A stretch of 64,000 nucleotides of DNA, taken from RYN-230 sp963760405. GTDB lineage: Bacteria > Actinomycetota > Actinomycetes > Streptosporangiales > Streptosporangiaceae. The stretch spans positions 806,001 to 870,000 of the forward strand of contig CAVXCV010000002.1 in the NCBI GenBank assembly GCA_963760405.1, in the 5' to 3' direction. The translations under genes were made by a program, and so were the position numbers. Shown in pieces: positions 24,993-35,000 of this stretch; positions within the stretch are counted from its first letter, which is position 1; each line of letters starts with the position of its first letter. The notes under the pieces were generated by a model. The model searched no databases. It was given only the letters and a program-made list of their open reading frames with translations, and was not told the DNA's origin.

Positions 24993-25640
24993 TCACAGGA
25001 CCCCGGCGGCAATGGCCACGCCCACGGCGACCAGGATCACCCCGCCGATCTGCTCGCTGCGCCGGCCAGCTGACACCCCGATCCATTTGCCGAGTTCCAG
25101 CCCGATCAGCGAGAGCAGGACGCTGACCACGCCGATCACGATGGCACCCTCGGCGACCGGGATGTTCATGGTGCCGAGCGCGAAGCCGGCGACGAGATTG
25201 TCCAGGCTCAGCGCGAACGCGCTGAGGATCAGCCGGCCCGGGCTGGCCGCGATCCCGCGGCCGTCCGGATGCCCGGCGCCGTCCCCTCGCCCCGCGCTCC
25301 CCGGCTCCCCCGGGTGCGCCGCCCGGTCCCCGTCCGCCCGGTCCCCGTCTGCGTCGTCCCTGGTCGCTTCCGCGGCGGGCTGGCGCAGCGCCCGGATGGC
25401 GGTGATGCCGCCCATCACGATCAGCAACGCCGCGCCGATCCAGCGCGCGAGCTCACCGATGCCGGTGGCCAGCCCGGCCCCGATGACCAGCCCGACAATC
25501 GGCATGCCCGCCTCGAACACGCCGAACACCACGCCAACCTGCCATCGCGTCCGCGCGGTGACCCCGCCGAGGCCGATGCCGACGGCGGCGGCCATGTTGG
25601 ACAGCCCCACCGACGCCGCGACCAGCAGGAGAGGGATCAC
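24993..25640 (-). CDS. MntP-like manganese efflux protein
   Basis: Six-helix membrane protein of 215 residues resembling MntP, which exports Mn(II). Two homologous halves are separated by a charged Asp/Gly/Arg-rich loop of about 45 residues (100-145). The second half keeps the SLDNLVAGFALG motif with its membrane aspartate and the first half keeps FGVFEAGMPIVG. The equivalent of the first-helix aspartate (MSMDAF in E. coli) is asparagine here, in VGLSNMAAAVG, which may alter function. No yybP-ykoY riboswitch was recognised upstream. It is convergent with the ferredoxin gene. Confidence 0.8.
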   Translation of the reverse strand: MIPLLLVAASVGLSNMAAAVGIGLGGVTARTRWQVGVVFGVFEAGMPIVGLVIGAGLATGIGELARWIGAALLIVMGGITAIRALRQPAAEATRDDADGDRADGDRAAHPGEPGSAGRGDGAGHPDGRGIAASPGRLILSAFALSLDNLVAGFALGTMNIPVAEGAIVIGVVSVLLSLIGLELGKWIGVSAGRRSEQIGGVILVAVGVAIAAGVL

Positions 25641-25871
25641 GCGCTCAGGCTAACGGCCGCGGCGCAGCAGCCTGCGAAAACGGCCAGCGTCGTGCACCGG
25701 GGAGGGCAACACAAGCCCGGACCTCCGCAACGCCACCAGGGCCAGCCACACCGCCCAGCCCGCAGGATCCGGCCACCCACCAGGCCGCAACAGTCCCACC
25801 CCCCGCCCCGGCACAGCCGGCGCTGCCGCCCGCCCGGCCGCGGCCACGGCCGCGGAGGTGCCTGGCCCGCC

Positions 25872-26225
25872 TCAGCCGCCGGGTTCCTGCAGCTCGACCC
25901 GGTTCCCGGCGGGATCGTCGAGGAACGCCTGCCGCCCGGTGCCGACGCCGACCGGGTCGGTGATCGTGATCCCCAGGCCGCGTAGTTCCGCGACCACCGC
26001 GTCCAGGTCGCGCACAGCCAGCGCGAAGTGCTGGCCCAGGTTCGGCGGGGCGTCCGCCTCGATCAGGTGAACCTGCTGCCCGCCCACGTCGAGCCAGGCC
26101 CCGCCGAAGCTGAAGTCGGGCCGGTCGATGCGCTCGGTGAGGCCGAGCACCCGGGTGTAGAAGTCCAGCGCCGCTGGGACGTCACGAACGTTGAGCGAGA
26201 CATGGTGCAGTCCGTCCGGTCGCAT
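25872..26225 (-). CDS. VOC family (glyoxalase-like) protein
   Basis: Single-domain vicinal-oxygen-chelate protein, 117 residues. It starts GLHHVSLNVRDVPAALDFYTRVLG (beta strand and helix of the first half) and ends with GRQAFLDDPAGNRVELQEP, where the final Glu with the N-terminal His would hold the metal. The ATG at 26225 begins the conserved domain. Family members include glyoxalases, dioxygenases and resistance proteins; the substrate cannot be told. It lies 41 bases downstream of the serpin gene on the same strand. Confidence 0.88.
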   Translation of the reverse strand: MRPDGLHHVSLNVRDVPAALDFYTRVLGLTERIDRPDFSFGGAWLDVGGQQVHLIEADAPPNLGQHFALAVRDLDAVVAELRGLGITITDPVGVGTGRQAFLDDPAGNRVELQEPGG

Positions 26226-26266
26226 GCTCTTAGTCTCGCAGCCGGGACAGCTGGCCACCAGCCCGG

Positions 26267-27528
26267 CTATCCGGCCGCCGGGTCGGTCACCCGGCCGAGG
26301 AACAGCGGCAGGCCCGTCCCGGTGTCAGTGATCGCGAACAGGAACGGGTGATCCACCGTCACCTCGACCGGCGGATCAGCGCGGAACACTGCGGTGGGCC
26401 GGGCAAAGCCCGCCGCGGTGGCCGCGGCGGCCTCGGTGCCCTGCTCGTTCACGTCGATGAAGGCCTGGTGCACGACCCGGTTGAGGTGCAGCTGCGGCAC
26501 CGGGCTCAGGCCGGTGAAATCTGCCGCCGGGCGGAACGCGTCGGTGATGCCCAGCCCGGTCAGCGGCTGCTCCAGCGGCAGCCGCGCGGTCACCCGGAAT
26601 CTGGGCAGGGTGAGGATGACCGGCCGGGGCGCCGCTCCCGCGACCAGCGGGCCAGTTCCGCCGCGGGCCAGCCCCCGCTCCAGCGGTGCCAGCGGCCCGT
26701 CCGGCAGCAGCACCGCCATGGCCAGCCGCTGCGCCGGCGTAGCGCAGCAGCACCGCCTGGTAGCCGTCGCCGCGCAGGTACCCAGCCGGCCTCGCAGCCG
26801 CATCAGGGCGACGGTGCGGGCGGAGGCGGCCGGGCCAGGTCCGGTGCCTGCCGGGTAGTCCCGGTAGAACGGCCCATCGCCGGTGGCGGCGGCCGGGAAC
26901 GGCTGGGCCCAGGCCGCCCTCAGGTACAGGGCGCTGGCCAGCACGAGACGGCTGCCGCTGGCCACCGCCCCGGGCCCGAGCAACCCGCTGATGCGGCCCG
27001 CGGTCTGCTCCGCGATCAGCGCGTTGATGGCCTGCCTGGCCTGCTCAGCGTCGCGGGTGAAGTCGGCGGCACGGACGGCGGCCCCGGCCAGCCCGGCCAG
27101 GGCCGCGGTGTACTCCGGCACGACCGGGAAGCCTTCCTGCAGCCACAGGGTGGTCGGCGCGCCCAGGGTGATGCCGCCGCGCGCCAGCTCCGTGACCGCG
27201 GTGGACAGCGCCGCCAGCCCGGCCCGCGCCGCCGCGCCGTCCCCCGCCGCCTGGCCGCCGCCCGCGGGCGGCGCTGGCTCGCGCAGGGCAGCCGCTAGCT
27301 GCGCGGCGGTCTGGCCGCGCGCGCCGAGCAGCGCCATCCGCAGCATCCCGGCGATGCTGGCCGGGGAGAAGACGAGGTTGCCGTCGGGCAGCTGGCCGTA
27401 GAGGTCAGCACCGAACGCGTCATCCGGTCTGGCGCCGCCCGGCGCAGCGGCCCCGGCCCGGAGCCCCCCGGCCCGGAGCCCCCCGGCCGGGGGCCGCCGG
27501 GGCCGCCGGGCCCGGGCTGGTCAGCCAT
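26267..27528 (-). CDS. Serpin family protease inhibitor (frameshifted)
   Basis: Serpin, a suicide inhibitor of serine proteases, uncommon in bacteria. Readable elements are GNLVFSPASIAGMLRMALLGA, NRVVHQAFIDVNEQGTEAAA, the small-residue hinge EQGTEAAAATAAG that allows loop insertion, and the C-terminal VDHPFLFAITDTGTGLPLFLGRV. The frame is broken near 27420, where the N-terminus that starts at ATG 27528 (MADQPGPGGPGG) shifts into the serpin frame, and twice around 26720-26785, where an internal stretch reads YLRGDGYQAVLLRYAG only in the neighbouring frame. The shifts compensate, so an intact gene of about 420 residues is likely. The ATG overlaps the aminotransferase end by 8 bases. Confidence 0.85.
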
Positions 27529-28687
27529 GTCGCATGCGCGCTAGCCGGTCCACCGCCGTGCGCAGCAGCGCCTCTTGCTTGCAGAACGCGAACCGCACCT
27601 GGGTCCGGCCTGCTTCGACGTTGTCGTAGAACACCGCGCTGGGAATGGCGACCACGCCCGCCCGGTCCGGCAGCTCGCGGCAGAACGTCATCCCGTCCGC
27701 GTCGCTCAGCGAGCGGATATCGGTGGTCACGAAGTAGGTGCCGGCCGGCCGGTACACCTCGAAGCCGACCTCGGCCAGGCCCGCGCACAGCAGGTCGCGC
27801 TTGCCGCGCAGGTCCGCCGCCAGCGCGGCGAAGTAGGAGTCCGGCAGCGCGAGCGCCTCGGCCACCGCGTACTGGAACGGGCCGCCGCTCACGTAGGTCA
27901 GGAACTGCTTGACCGTGCGCACCGCGGTGACCAGCTCGGGCGTGCCGGTCGCCCAGCCGATCTTCCAGCCGGTGAACGAGAACGTCTTGGCCGCGGAGCT
28001 GATCGTGACCGTGCGCTCGCGCATGCCGGGCAGGGTGGCGATCGGCACATGCTCACCCTCGAACACCAGGTGCTCGTAGACCTCGTCGGACACCACCAGC
28101 AGATCGTGCTCGCAGGCCACCGCCGCGATCTCGGCCAGCTCGGCGGGGGTGAACACGGCGCCGGTGGGGTTGTGCGGGGTGTTCAGCAGGATCAGCCGGG
28201 TCCGCGGGGTGATGGCGGCGCGCAGCGCCGCCAGGTCGGGCCGGAACCCGGGCGGGCGCAGCGTGACCGGCACCCGGGTGCCGCCGGCCATGGCCACGGA
28301 TGCGGCGTAGGAGTCGTAGTACGGCTCGAACGCGATCGCCTCGTCGCCCGGCTCCATCAGCGCGATCAGCGCGGCTGCGACCGCCTCGGTGGCGCCCGCG
28401 GTGACCAGCACTTCGGTGGCCGGATCCAGGTCCAGGCCGTAGAACCGCTTCTGGTGCGCGGCCACGGCCTGGCGCAGCTCCGGGATGCCCGGCCCGGGCG
28501 GGTACTGGTTACCCCGCCCTTCCATGATCGCCGCGGCGGCGGCCGCGGCGATCTCGGCCGGCCCATCGGTATCCGGGAAGCCCTGGCCCAGGTTCACCGA
28601 TCCGGTGGTCAGGGCCAGCGCCGACATCTCAGCGAAGATGGTGGTCCCCATCCCGGTGAGCCGGCGGTTCAGCAACGGTCGCGTCAC
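27521..28687 (-). CDS. PLP-dependent aminotransferase (DapC/kynurenine aminotransferase type)
   Basis: Fold-type I class I/II aminotransferase, 388 residues. It shows SVNLGQGFPDTDGP at the N-terminus, TAGATEAVAAAL (phosphate region), NTPHNPTGAVF, VVSDEVYEHLVFEG and the PLP lysine in SSAAKTFSFTGWKIGW, with the substrate-carboxylate arginine in QVRFAFCK. Such enzymes are annotated N-succinyldiaminopimelate aminotransferase in actinobacteria, but kynurenine and methionine transaminases share the pattern. It lies divergent from the nitrilase-fold amidase, a pairing compatible with the omega-amidase pathway (inference). Confidence 0.9.
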   Translation of the reverse strand: MTRPLLNRRLTGMGTTIFAEMSALALTTGSVNLGQGFPDTDGPAEIAAAAAAAIMEGRGNQYPPGPGIPELRQAVAAHQKRFYGLDLDPATEVLVTAGATEAVAAALIALMEPGDEAIAFEPYYDSYAASVAMAGGTRVPVTLRPPGFRPDLAALRAAITPRTRLILLNTPHNPTGAVFTPAELAEIAAVACEHDLLVVSDEVYEHLVFEGEHVPIATLPGMRERTVTISSAAKTFSFTGWKIGWATGTPELVTAVRTVKQFLTYVSGGPFQYAVAEALALPDSYFAALAADLRGKRDLLCAGLAEVGFEVYRPAGTYFVTTDIRSLSDADGMTFCRELPDRAGVVAIPSAVFYDNVEAGRTQVRFAFCKQEALLRTAVDRLARMRHG

Positions 28688-28768
28688 CCTGCCATGACAT
28701 CACGCCGCACCGCCGCCCGTCCCGCGCTGGGCTGCCCTGGCCCGCCAGGTGTGGTTTACGCTGCGGGC

Positions 28769-29596
28769 ATGCGTGTCGCCCTGGGCCAGCTGCCGGTCAA
28801 CCCCGATCCCAGTGTCAACCTCGGCCGGGTGCGTGACGCCCTGGCCAGCGCCGCGCAGCGCGGCGCGGACCTGGCCGTGTTCCCAGAAGCGACGCAGGCC
28901 CGGTTCGGCACTGACCTGGGGGCGGTGGCGGAGCCGCTGGACGGCCCGTTCTGCACCGGGCTCGCCCGGGCGGCAGAGCAGGAGCAGGTCGCCGTGGTCG
29001 CGGGCGTGTTCGAGCCCGCGCCGGACGGCCGGGTCTACAACACCGCGGTGGGCTACGACAAGTCCGGCCGGCTGGTAGCCGCCTACCGGAAGATCCACTT
29101 GTTCGACTCGCTCGGCGAGATGGAGTCCAAGGTGGTCGCGCCCGGCGCTACCCCGGTGGTCACCGAGCTCGCCGGACTCCGGATCGGGCTGCTGACCTGC
29201 TACGACATCCGGTTCCCTGAGCTGGCCCGGGCCCTGGTGGCGGACGGGGCGCAACTGCTCGTGGTACCGGCCGCCTGGGCTGCCGGGCTGTTCAAGGAGG
29301 AGCACTGGGTGACGTTGGTGCGGGCGAGGGCGATCGAGAACACGGTCTGGGTCGCCGCGGCCGGGCAGGTGCCCGACGCCACCGCACCGCCCACCCGGGC
29401 GCCGACCGGGATCGGCCGGAGCATGCTGGTGGACCCGATGGGCACGGTGCGGCTAGACCTCGGGTCTTTCCCCGGGCTGGCCGTAGGCGACCTCGATACC
29501 GCACTGACCGATCAGGTCAGGTCCACGCTGCCGTGCCTGGAACATCGCCGCGAGGATGTCTTCGGCCCCGTGGCCGCCGCCGTGACCCCCGGCTAA
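28769..29596 (+). CDS. Carbon-nitrogen hydrolase (nitrilase/omega-amidase fold)
   Basis: Nitrilase-superfamily amidase, 275 residues. The catalytic Glu-Lys-Cys triad is visible in AVFPEATQ, YRKIHLFD and LTCYDIRFPELAR, with VPAAWAAG and ARAIENTVWVAAAGQ as the usual downstream motifs. It resembles the Nit/omega-amidase branch, which clears deaminated amide compounds. The divergent aminotransferase makes a transaminase/omega-amidase couple plausible. The ATG at 28769 is the first that begins the conserved domain (VALGQLPVNPDP). Its 3' end overlaps the convergent BlaI-type gene by 144 bases. Confidence 0.9.
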   Translation: MRVALGQLPVNPDPSVNLGRVRDALASAAQRGADLAVFPEATQARFGTDLGAVAEPLDGPFCTGLARAAEQEQVAVVAGVFEPAPDGRVYNTAVGYDKSGRLVAAYRKIHLFDSLGEMESKVVAPGATPVVTELAGLRIGLLTCYDIRFPELARALVADGAQLLVVPAAWAAGLFKEEHWVTLVRARAIENTVWVAAAGQVPDATAPPTRAPTGIGRSMLVDPMGTVRLDLGSFPGLAVGDLDTALTDQVRSTLPCLEHRREDVFGPVAAAVTPG

Positions 29597-29965
29597 GGAC
29601 GCCATGCGGCGCGAGCTCATGTCGAGCACCGCGCTGCGCAGGCTCTCCATCTCCTCGTCGCTGACTCGCTCGACAAACCTCAGCATGGTGATCTGGTGGT
29701 CCCCGCCGGAGCGGAGCACCTCCGCCATCAGCCTGGCGTCGTGTTCCTCCCTGGACTCGGCCGGCCAGTACCGCCAGGCCCGGCCCTGTTTCTCCCGGAG
29801 CAGCACGCCCTTGCCGAACAGGATGTTCATGACCGTCATCACGGTCGTATAGGCGACGGAACGGTTGTAATGCAGCCGCTCACGGACCTCCCGGACGTTA
29901 TACGCCCGGTCGCCCGCCCACACCACATCCATGATCGCGGACTCGAGCTCGCCGAACTCGCGCAC
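29453..29965 (-). CDS. BlaI/MecI/CopY family repressor
   Basis: Winged-helix repressor of the BlaI (Penicillinase_R) type, 170 residues. The DNA-binding domain is REFGELESAIMDVVWAGDRA, then NVREVRERLHYNRSVAYTTVMTVMNILFGKG with the recognition helix, and the dimerisation tail VSDEEMESLRSAVLD. The GTG at 29965 has GGGAGG nine bases upstream. The last 45 or so residues are read antisense through the 3' end of the nitrilase gene and look atypical; a nearby real stop may have been lost. BlaI-type repressors are normally cleaved by a BlaR/M56 protease, but no such gene is in this window. Confidence 0.85.
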   Translation of the reverse strand: MREFGELESAIMDVVWAGDRAYNVREVRERLHYNRSVAYTTVMTVMNILFGKGVLLREKQGRAWRYWPAESREEHDARLMAEVLRSGGDHQITMLRFVERVSDEEMESLRSAVLDMSSRRMASLAGGHGGGHGAEDILAAMFQARQRGPDLIGQCGIEVAYGQPGERPEV

Positions 29966-30132
29966 TTTCCGCCACCTCCCGGTCACCCATGCTAAGCAGG
30001 AGCGGTTCCGGTGCGCCATGAACCGGTTCAGGGCTGGGGGAGGAAATCGGCACCGCGTGCTGTTTTCGTCACCCGTTCCGAGCCGTTTATGCAGGTAGGA
30101 CGGGTGCTGCCCGCCAGTGGGGCTCAGCTGTC

Positions 30133-30750
30133 CTACTGGTTGCGCTCGGCCGGGCGCCGGTGCCGCCGGATCCCCCAGACCGCCACCGTGACGACCACCA
30201 CCGCCGCGATCCCCACCGCCAGGCCGGTACCCACCCGGCTCTCGATAGCGGCGTAGGCATTTCCGGCGGCGAAGCCGAGCAGGCAGTACCCGATGCTCCA
30301 GACGATGCCGCCGACCAGGTTGAACACGAAGAACGTGCGATAGGGCATCGCCGCCGTGCCGGCCGCCGCGGGCATCAGCGCGCGGAGCACCGCGGTGAAC
30401 CGGCCGAGCAGGACGGCCACCCCACCGCGGTCACGGAGCAAGGCCTGTGCCCGCCCGGCCGGGCCGGCCACCCGGCGCATCGCCCGGGCGCCGACCAGCC
30501 GGGGGCCCAGCCGCCGCCCTATCTCGTAGCCGACCAGCGGCCCGATCACCGCGGCCGCGAGCACCACCACGATCAGCCACGGCAACGACACCCGGCCGCG
30601 TGCGGCCAGCACCCCGCCCAGCACGGCCGCGGTCTCCCCCGGGATCACGAAGCCGAGGAACACCGCGGTCTCACCGAAGACCAGGGCGGCCACGACAAGG
30701 TAGACCACCGGGCCGCTCAGCCGGGTCAGCTCCCCGACGATCGAACTCAC
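30133..30750 (-). CDS. DedA family membrane protein
   Basis: DedA/SNARE-associated membrane protein, 205 residues, with about five hydrophobic segments. Characteristic stretches are GETAVFLGFVIPGETAAVLGG, GYEIGRRLGPRL, the RFTAVLRALMPAAAGTAAMPYRTFF conserved domain and NLVGGIVWSIGYCLLGFAAG. DedA proteins are linked to undecaprenyl-phosphate or phospholipid flipping across the membrane. It is convergent with nothing close and stands alone. A short CTTCGGGTCCGCCC direct repeat lies just upstream at about 30762-30800. Confidence 0.9.
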   Translation of the reverse strand: MSSIVGELTRLSGPVVYLVVAALVFGETAVFLGFVIPGETAAVLGGVLAARGRVSLPWLIVVVLAAAVIGPLVGYEIGRRLGPRLVGARAMRRVAGPAGRAQALLRDRGGVAVLLGRFTAVLRALMPAAAGTAAMPYRTFFVFNLVGGIVWSIGYCLLGFAAGNAYAAIESRVGTGLAVGIAAVVVVTVAVWGIRRHRRPAERNQ

Positions 30751-30986
30751 CCGGTCCGCCCCTCTTCGGGTCCGCCCACTTCGGGTCCGCCCTCTTCCGG
30801 TTGGCCCTCTGCCGGTTGGATTAGTGCCTTAGGCTGCGATGCTAGCCAGAAGCACGAGGAGGCTGCGCCAGGTGGGCCGCTGCGCGCGGAGCCCACTGCT
30901 GGCCGGACCCGCCCAGCAGTCAGTGGCTGAGCCATCCACTGCAAACGATTGGCTGGCGGGGACACGACATCGCCGGAAGGAGGAGG

Positions 30987-31940
30987 ATGCCAGCAATTCC
31001 CGACACGGGTCCTGAAGTCTCCCCCCAGGGCGGGTTCGTCCGCCAGGCGAACACGTTCGCCACGCGGATCACAGGCGACGGATCGAGCGGGTACCTGGCA
31101 GAACCGGGGCGCTACCAGCTGTACGCTTCGCTCGCTGATCCGTGGGCGCACCGGGCGCTGATCGTGCACAAGCTGCTCGGCCTGGACCGGATCATCGGGC
31201 TCAGCCTGCTGGACCCGATCCGGGACGAACGCGGCTGGCGCTTCCCGGCCAGTTCCGGCGGCACCGATCCGGTGACTGGCGCACGGTACCTGTCCGACCT
31301 CTACCTGACCACCGATCCCGGCTACCGCGGCCGGTACACCGTGCCGGTGATCTGGGACACCCGCAGCCAGCGGATCGTCGAGAACGACTTCCAGCAGATC
31401 ACCGTCACCCTCGAGACCGAGTTCCGCGGCTATCACCGGCCGGGGTCGCCGGACCTTTACCCGGTGCCGTTGCGGGCCGAGATCGACGCGCTGAGCACGC
31501 TCATCTACTACGCGGTGAACAGCGGCGTCTACAAGGCAGGCCTGGCCGCTGACCAGGCCACCTACGAAGAGGCCTTCGACTCCCTGTTCAGCACGCTGAG
31601 CGTGCTGGAAGAACGGCTGGCCCGGCGCAGGTTCCTGCTCGGCGACCAGATCACCGAGGCGGACGTGCGGCTGTACCCCACCCTGGCCCGGTTCGACGCG
31701 GTGTACTACACGCACTACAAGTGCAACCTGAACCGGCTGGTCGACTATCCCGGGCTGTGGGGCTACGCCCGGGATCTGTACCAGACCCCGGGGTTTGGCG
31801 ACACCACGGATTTCGCCTCGATCAAGCGGCATTACTACCAGACCCAGGACTGGATCAACCCGAGCCGGATCGTGCCCAAGGGGCCTTATGTGAACTGGCT
31901 CTCACCGCATGACAGGGAGCGCCTGTCCGGGCGATCATGA
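30987..31940 (+). CDS. Glutathionyl-hydroquinone reductase homologue lacking the catalytic Cys
   Basis: Protein of the YqjG/ECM4 (Xi-class glutathione transferase) family, 317 residues. The thioredoxin-like domain has YQLYASLADPWAHRALIVHK, where characterised enzymes have Cys-Pro-Trp-Ala; here residue 51 is Asp, so the thiol chemistry that reduces glutathionyl-hydroquinones cannot operate in the usual way. The rest is well conserved, including TVPVIWDTRSQRIVENDF, IYYAVNSGVYKAGLA and the C-terminal helical domain with RLYPTLARFDAVYYTHYKCN. Actinobacteria mostly use mycothiol, not glutathione, so a changed function is plausible. The ATG at 30987 follows a GGAGGAGG site. It is a single gene upstream of kgd. 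Confidence 0.88.
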   Translation: MPAIPDTGPEVSPQGGFVRQANTFATRITGDGSSGYLAEPGRYQLYASLADPWAHRALIVHKLLGLDRIIGLSLLDPIRDERGWRFPASSGGTDPVTGARYLSDLYLTTDPGYRGRYTVPVIWDTRSQRIVENDFQQITVTLETEFRGYHRPGSPDLYPVPLRAEIDALSTLIYYAVNSGVYKAGLAADQATYEEAFDSLFSTLSVLEERLARRRFLLGDQITEADVRLYPTLARFDAVYYTHYKCNLNRLVDYPGLWGYARDLYQTPGFGDTTDFASIKRHYYQTQDWINPSRIVPKGPYVNWLSPHDRERLSGRS

Positions 31941-32023
31941 GTTTGTGCCCAGGACCTCCGGCTCGGCCACGGCGGTAGCCTTGACGCCGGGCACTATCTG
32001 TTATCCAGCATCGGAAGAGGGCG

Positions 32024-35000
32024 ATGTCCGCCGTGTCTTCTGAGTCGCCGCAGTCAGCGGATCTCAATCAGACAGCACGCACCAGCCAGGCTCATCCCGG
32101 CCCTGGCGATGGGGCGTCGCACGAGCATCCGGCCGAGGATGTGGCCCGGGACTTCGGGCCCAACGAATGGCTCGTGGATGAGCTCTACCAGCGCTACCTG
32201 GCCGATCCCGGCTCGGTGGACATGGCCTGGTGGAACTTTTTCGCGGACTACTCCCCTCCGGCCGGGAGCAGCCGGCCGGATGCCCGCCGCGCGGACGACC
32301 TTCCCCCGGACGACGCTGGCCCGGCCGGGGCCCAGGCTCCGCCCGCCGGGGCCGGGCCGGGCCGCCCGGCCCCGGCGGCCGCCCCGGCTCCGCCCGCTTC
32401 CGCGCCCGCCGCGGCCGGTGCCACCGGCGGCGCGGGCCCGGCGCCCGCCCCGCCGGCCAGGGCCAGCCGCCCGGCCGCTCCCGCTCCCGCTCCCGCCCCG
32501 GCCGGGACGCCGGGCGCGGGCAGCGGTACCGGGGCCAGCCAGCCAGCCCCGGCGGATGCGGCCATCGTCCGGCTGCGCGGCACGGCCGCGCGGACCGCGG
32601 TCAACATGGCCGCCAGCCTGAGCGTCCCGACCGCGACCAGTGTCCGGTCCATCCCGGCGAAGCTGCTGATCGACAACCGCATCGTCATCAATAACCACCT
32701 CGCCCGGGGCCGGGGCGGCAAGGTCTCGTTCACCCACCTGATCGGCTACGCCGTGGTGAAGGCGCTGACCTTGGTGAAGGAGATGAACAACGCCTACACC
32801 GAGGTGGACGGCAAGCCCGCGGTCGCCGAGCCGGGCCACGTCAACCTCGGCCTGGCCATCGACGTCACCGCGAAGGACGGGTCACGGCAGCTCCTGGTGC
32901 CCGCGGTCAAGAACGCGCAGTCGCTGGAGTTCCGCCACTTCTGGATGGCCTACGAGGACGTGGTCCGCCGGGCCCGGACCGGCAAGCTGACCGTGGACGA
33001 CTACGTCGGCACCACGATCACCCTGACCAACCCGGGCACGATCGGCACCGAGCATTCGGTGCCGCGGCTGGTGGCCGGGCAGGGCTGCATCGTCGGGGTC
33101 GGCGCGATGGAATACCCGGCCGCCTACCAGGGCGCGGCCGAGGACACCATGACCCGGCTGGCCATCAGCAAGGCGGTCACTCTCACCTCGACCTACGACC
33201 ACCGGATCATCCAGGGCGCGCAGTCCGGGGAGTTCCTGCGCCGGATCCACGCGCTGCTGCTGGGCGAGGACGGGTTCTGGGACGAGGTCTTCAAGAGCCT
33301 GCAGATTCCGTACGAGCCGGTCCGCTGGGTGCAGGACATCTCAGCCGGGCACGAGGACGACATCACCAAGTCGGCCCGGGTGCACGAGCTGATCCACGCC
33401 TACCGGGTGCGCGGTCACCTGATGGCCGACACCGACCCGCTCGAGTACAAGCAGCGCAAGCATCCCGACCTGGACATCAACCAGCACGGGCTGACCCTGT
33501 GGGACCTGGAGCGGACGTTCGCCACCGGCGGTTTCGGCGGGCGGCCGCTGATGAAGCTCCGGGAGATCCTGGGCGTGCTGCGCGACTCCTACTGCCGCAC
33601 GGTGGGCGTGGAGTACATGCACATCCAGAACCCCGAAGAGCGGGCCTGGATCCAGGCCCGGGTGGAGCGGCCGCACGGCCGGGCCGACCATGACGAGCAG
33701 ATGCAGATCCTGTCCCGGCTGAACGTGGCCGAGGCGTTCGAGATGTTCCTGCAGACCAAGTATGTGGGCCAGCGCCGGTTCTCGCTGGAGGGCGGCGAGT
33801 CGCTCATCCCGCTGCTGGATGCCGTGCTCACCGAGGCCGCCGACGCTGACCTGGATGAGGCCGTGCTCGGCATGGCCCATCGCGGGCGGCTGAACGTGCT
33901 GGCGAACATCATCGGCAAGTCGTACGCGCAGATCTTCCAGGAGTTCGAGGGCAACCTGGACCCGCGCAGCACGCACGGGTCCGGTGACGTGAAGTACCAC
34001 CTCGGCGCGAGCGGCGTGTTCACCGCGAGCGACGGCGCCACGATCCCGGCCTCCCTGGTGGCCAACCCCAGCCACCTGGAGGCGGTCGATCCCGTGCTCG
34101 AGGGCGTGGTCCGGGCCAAGCAGGACGTACTCGATATGGGCGAGCCCGGCTTCACGGTGCTGCCCGTGCTGATCCACGGCGACGCGGCATTCGCCGGCCA
34201 GGGCGTGGTCGCCGAGACGCTGAACCTGTCCCAGCTGCGCGGGTACCGGACCGGCGGGACGGTGCACATCGTGGTGAACAACCAGGTCGGCTTCACCACC
34301 GCGCCTGCAGGAGTCCCGGTCCAGCGTGTACTCCACCGACGTGGCCCGGATGATCCAGGCACCGATCTTCCACGTCAACGGGGACGACCCCGAGGCCGTG
34401 GTCCGGGTCGGCCGGCTCGCCTTCGAATACCGGCAGGCGTTCCGCAAGGACGTGGTCATCGACATGATCTGCTACCGGCGGCGCGGGCACAACGAGGCGG
34501 ACAACCCCTCGTTCACCCAGCCGCTGATGTACGACCTGATCGATGCCAAGCGGTCCACCCGCAAGCTGTACACGGAGTCGCTGATCGGCCGGGGCGACAT
34601 CACCCTGGAGGAGGCGGAGCAGGCGCTGCGGGACTACCAGCAGCATCTGGAGCGCGCCTTCACCGAGACCAGGGAGGCGGCCAAGCGGCCGATGGACCCC
34701 GGTGCCGTGGTCCGGCCGGCCACCACCGCCCAGCATCCCATCCTCCACCGGGCCACGCCGACGGCGATCTCCGAAGAGGCGATCAAGCGGATCGTGGACA
34801 CCCAGCTCCACCTGCCCGACGGGTTCACCCCGCATCCCCGGCTGCAGCCGCTGCTGGCCCGCCGCGCGACCATGGTCGAGCAGGACGCCATCGACTGGGC
34901 CACCGGTGAGCTGCTCGCCTTCGGCTCGGTGCTAATGGACGGGCACCCGGTGCGGCTGGTCGGCCAGGACACCCGCCGGGGCACGTTCGGCCAGCGGCAT

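Noticed and set aside
25650..25847. Small Arg/Ala-rich open frame upstream of the MntP-like gene
   Set aside because: Low-complexity composition, no ribosome site and no recognisable fold; typical chance frame in GC-rich DNA.
25641..25871. Possible yybP-ykoY manganese riboswitch before the MntP-like gene
   Set aside because: None of the conserved loop sequences of that riboswitch class could be found in the 230-base leader.
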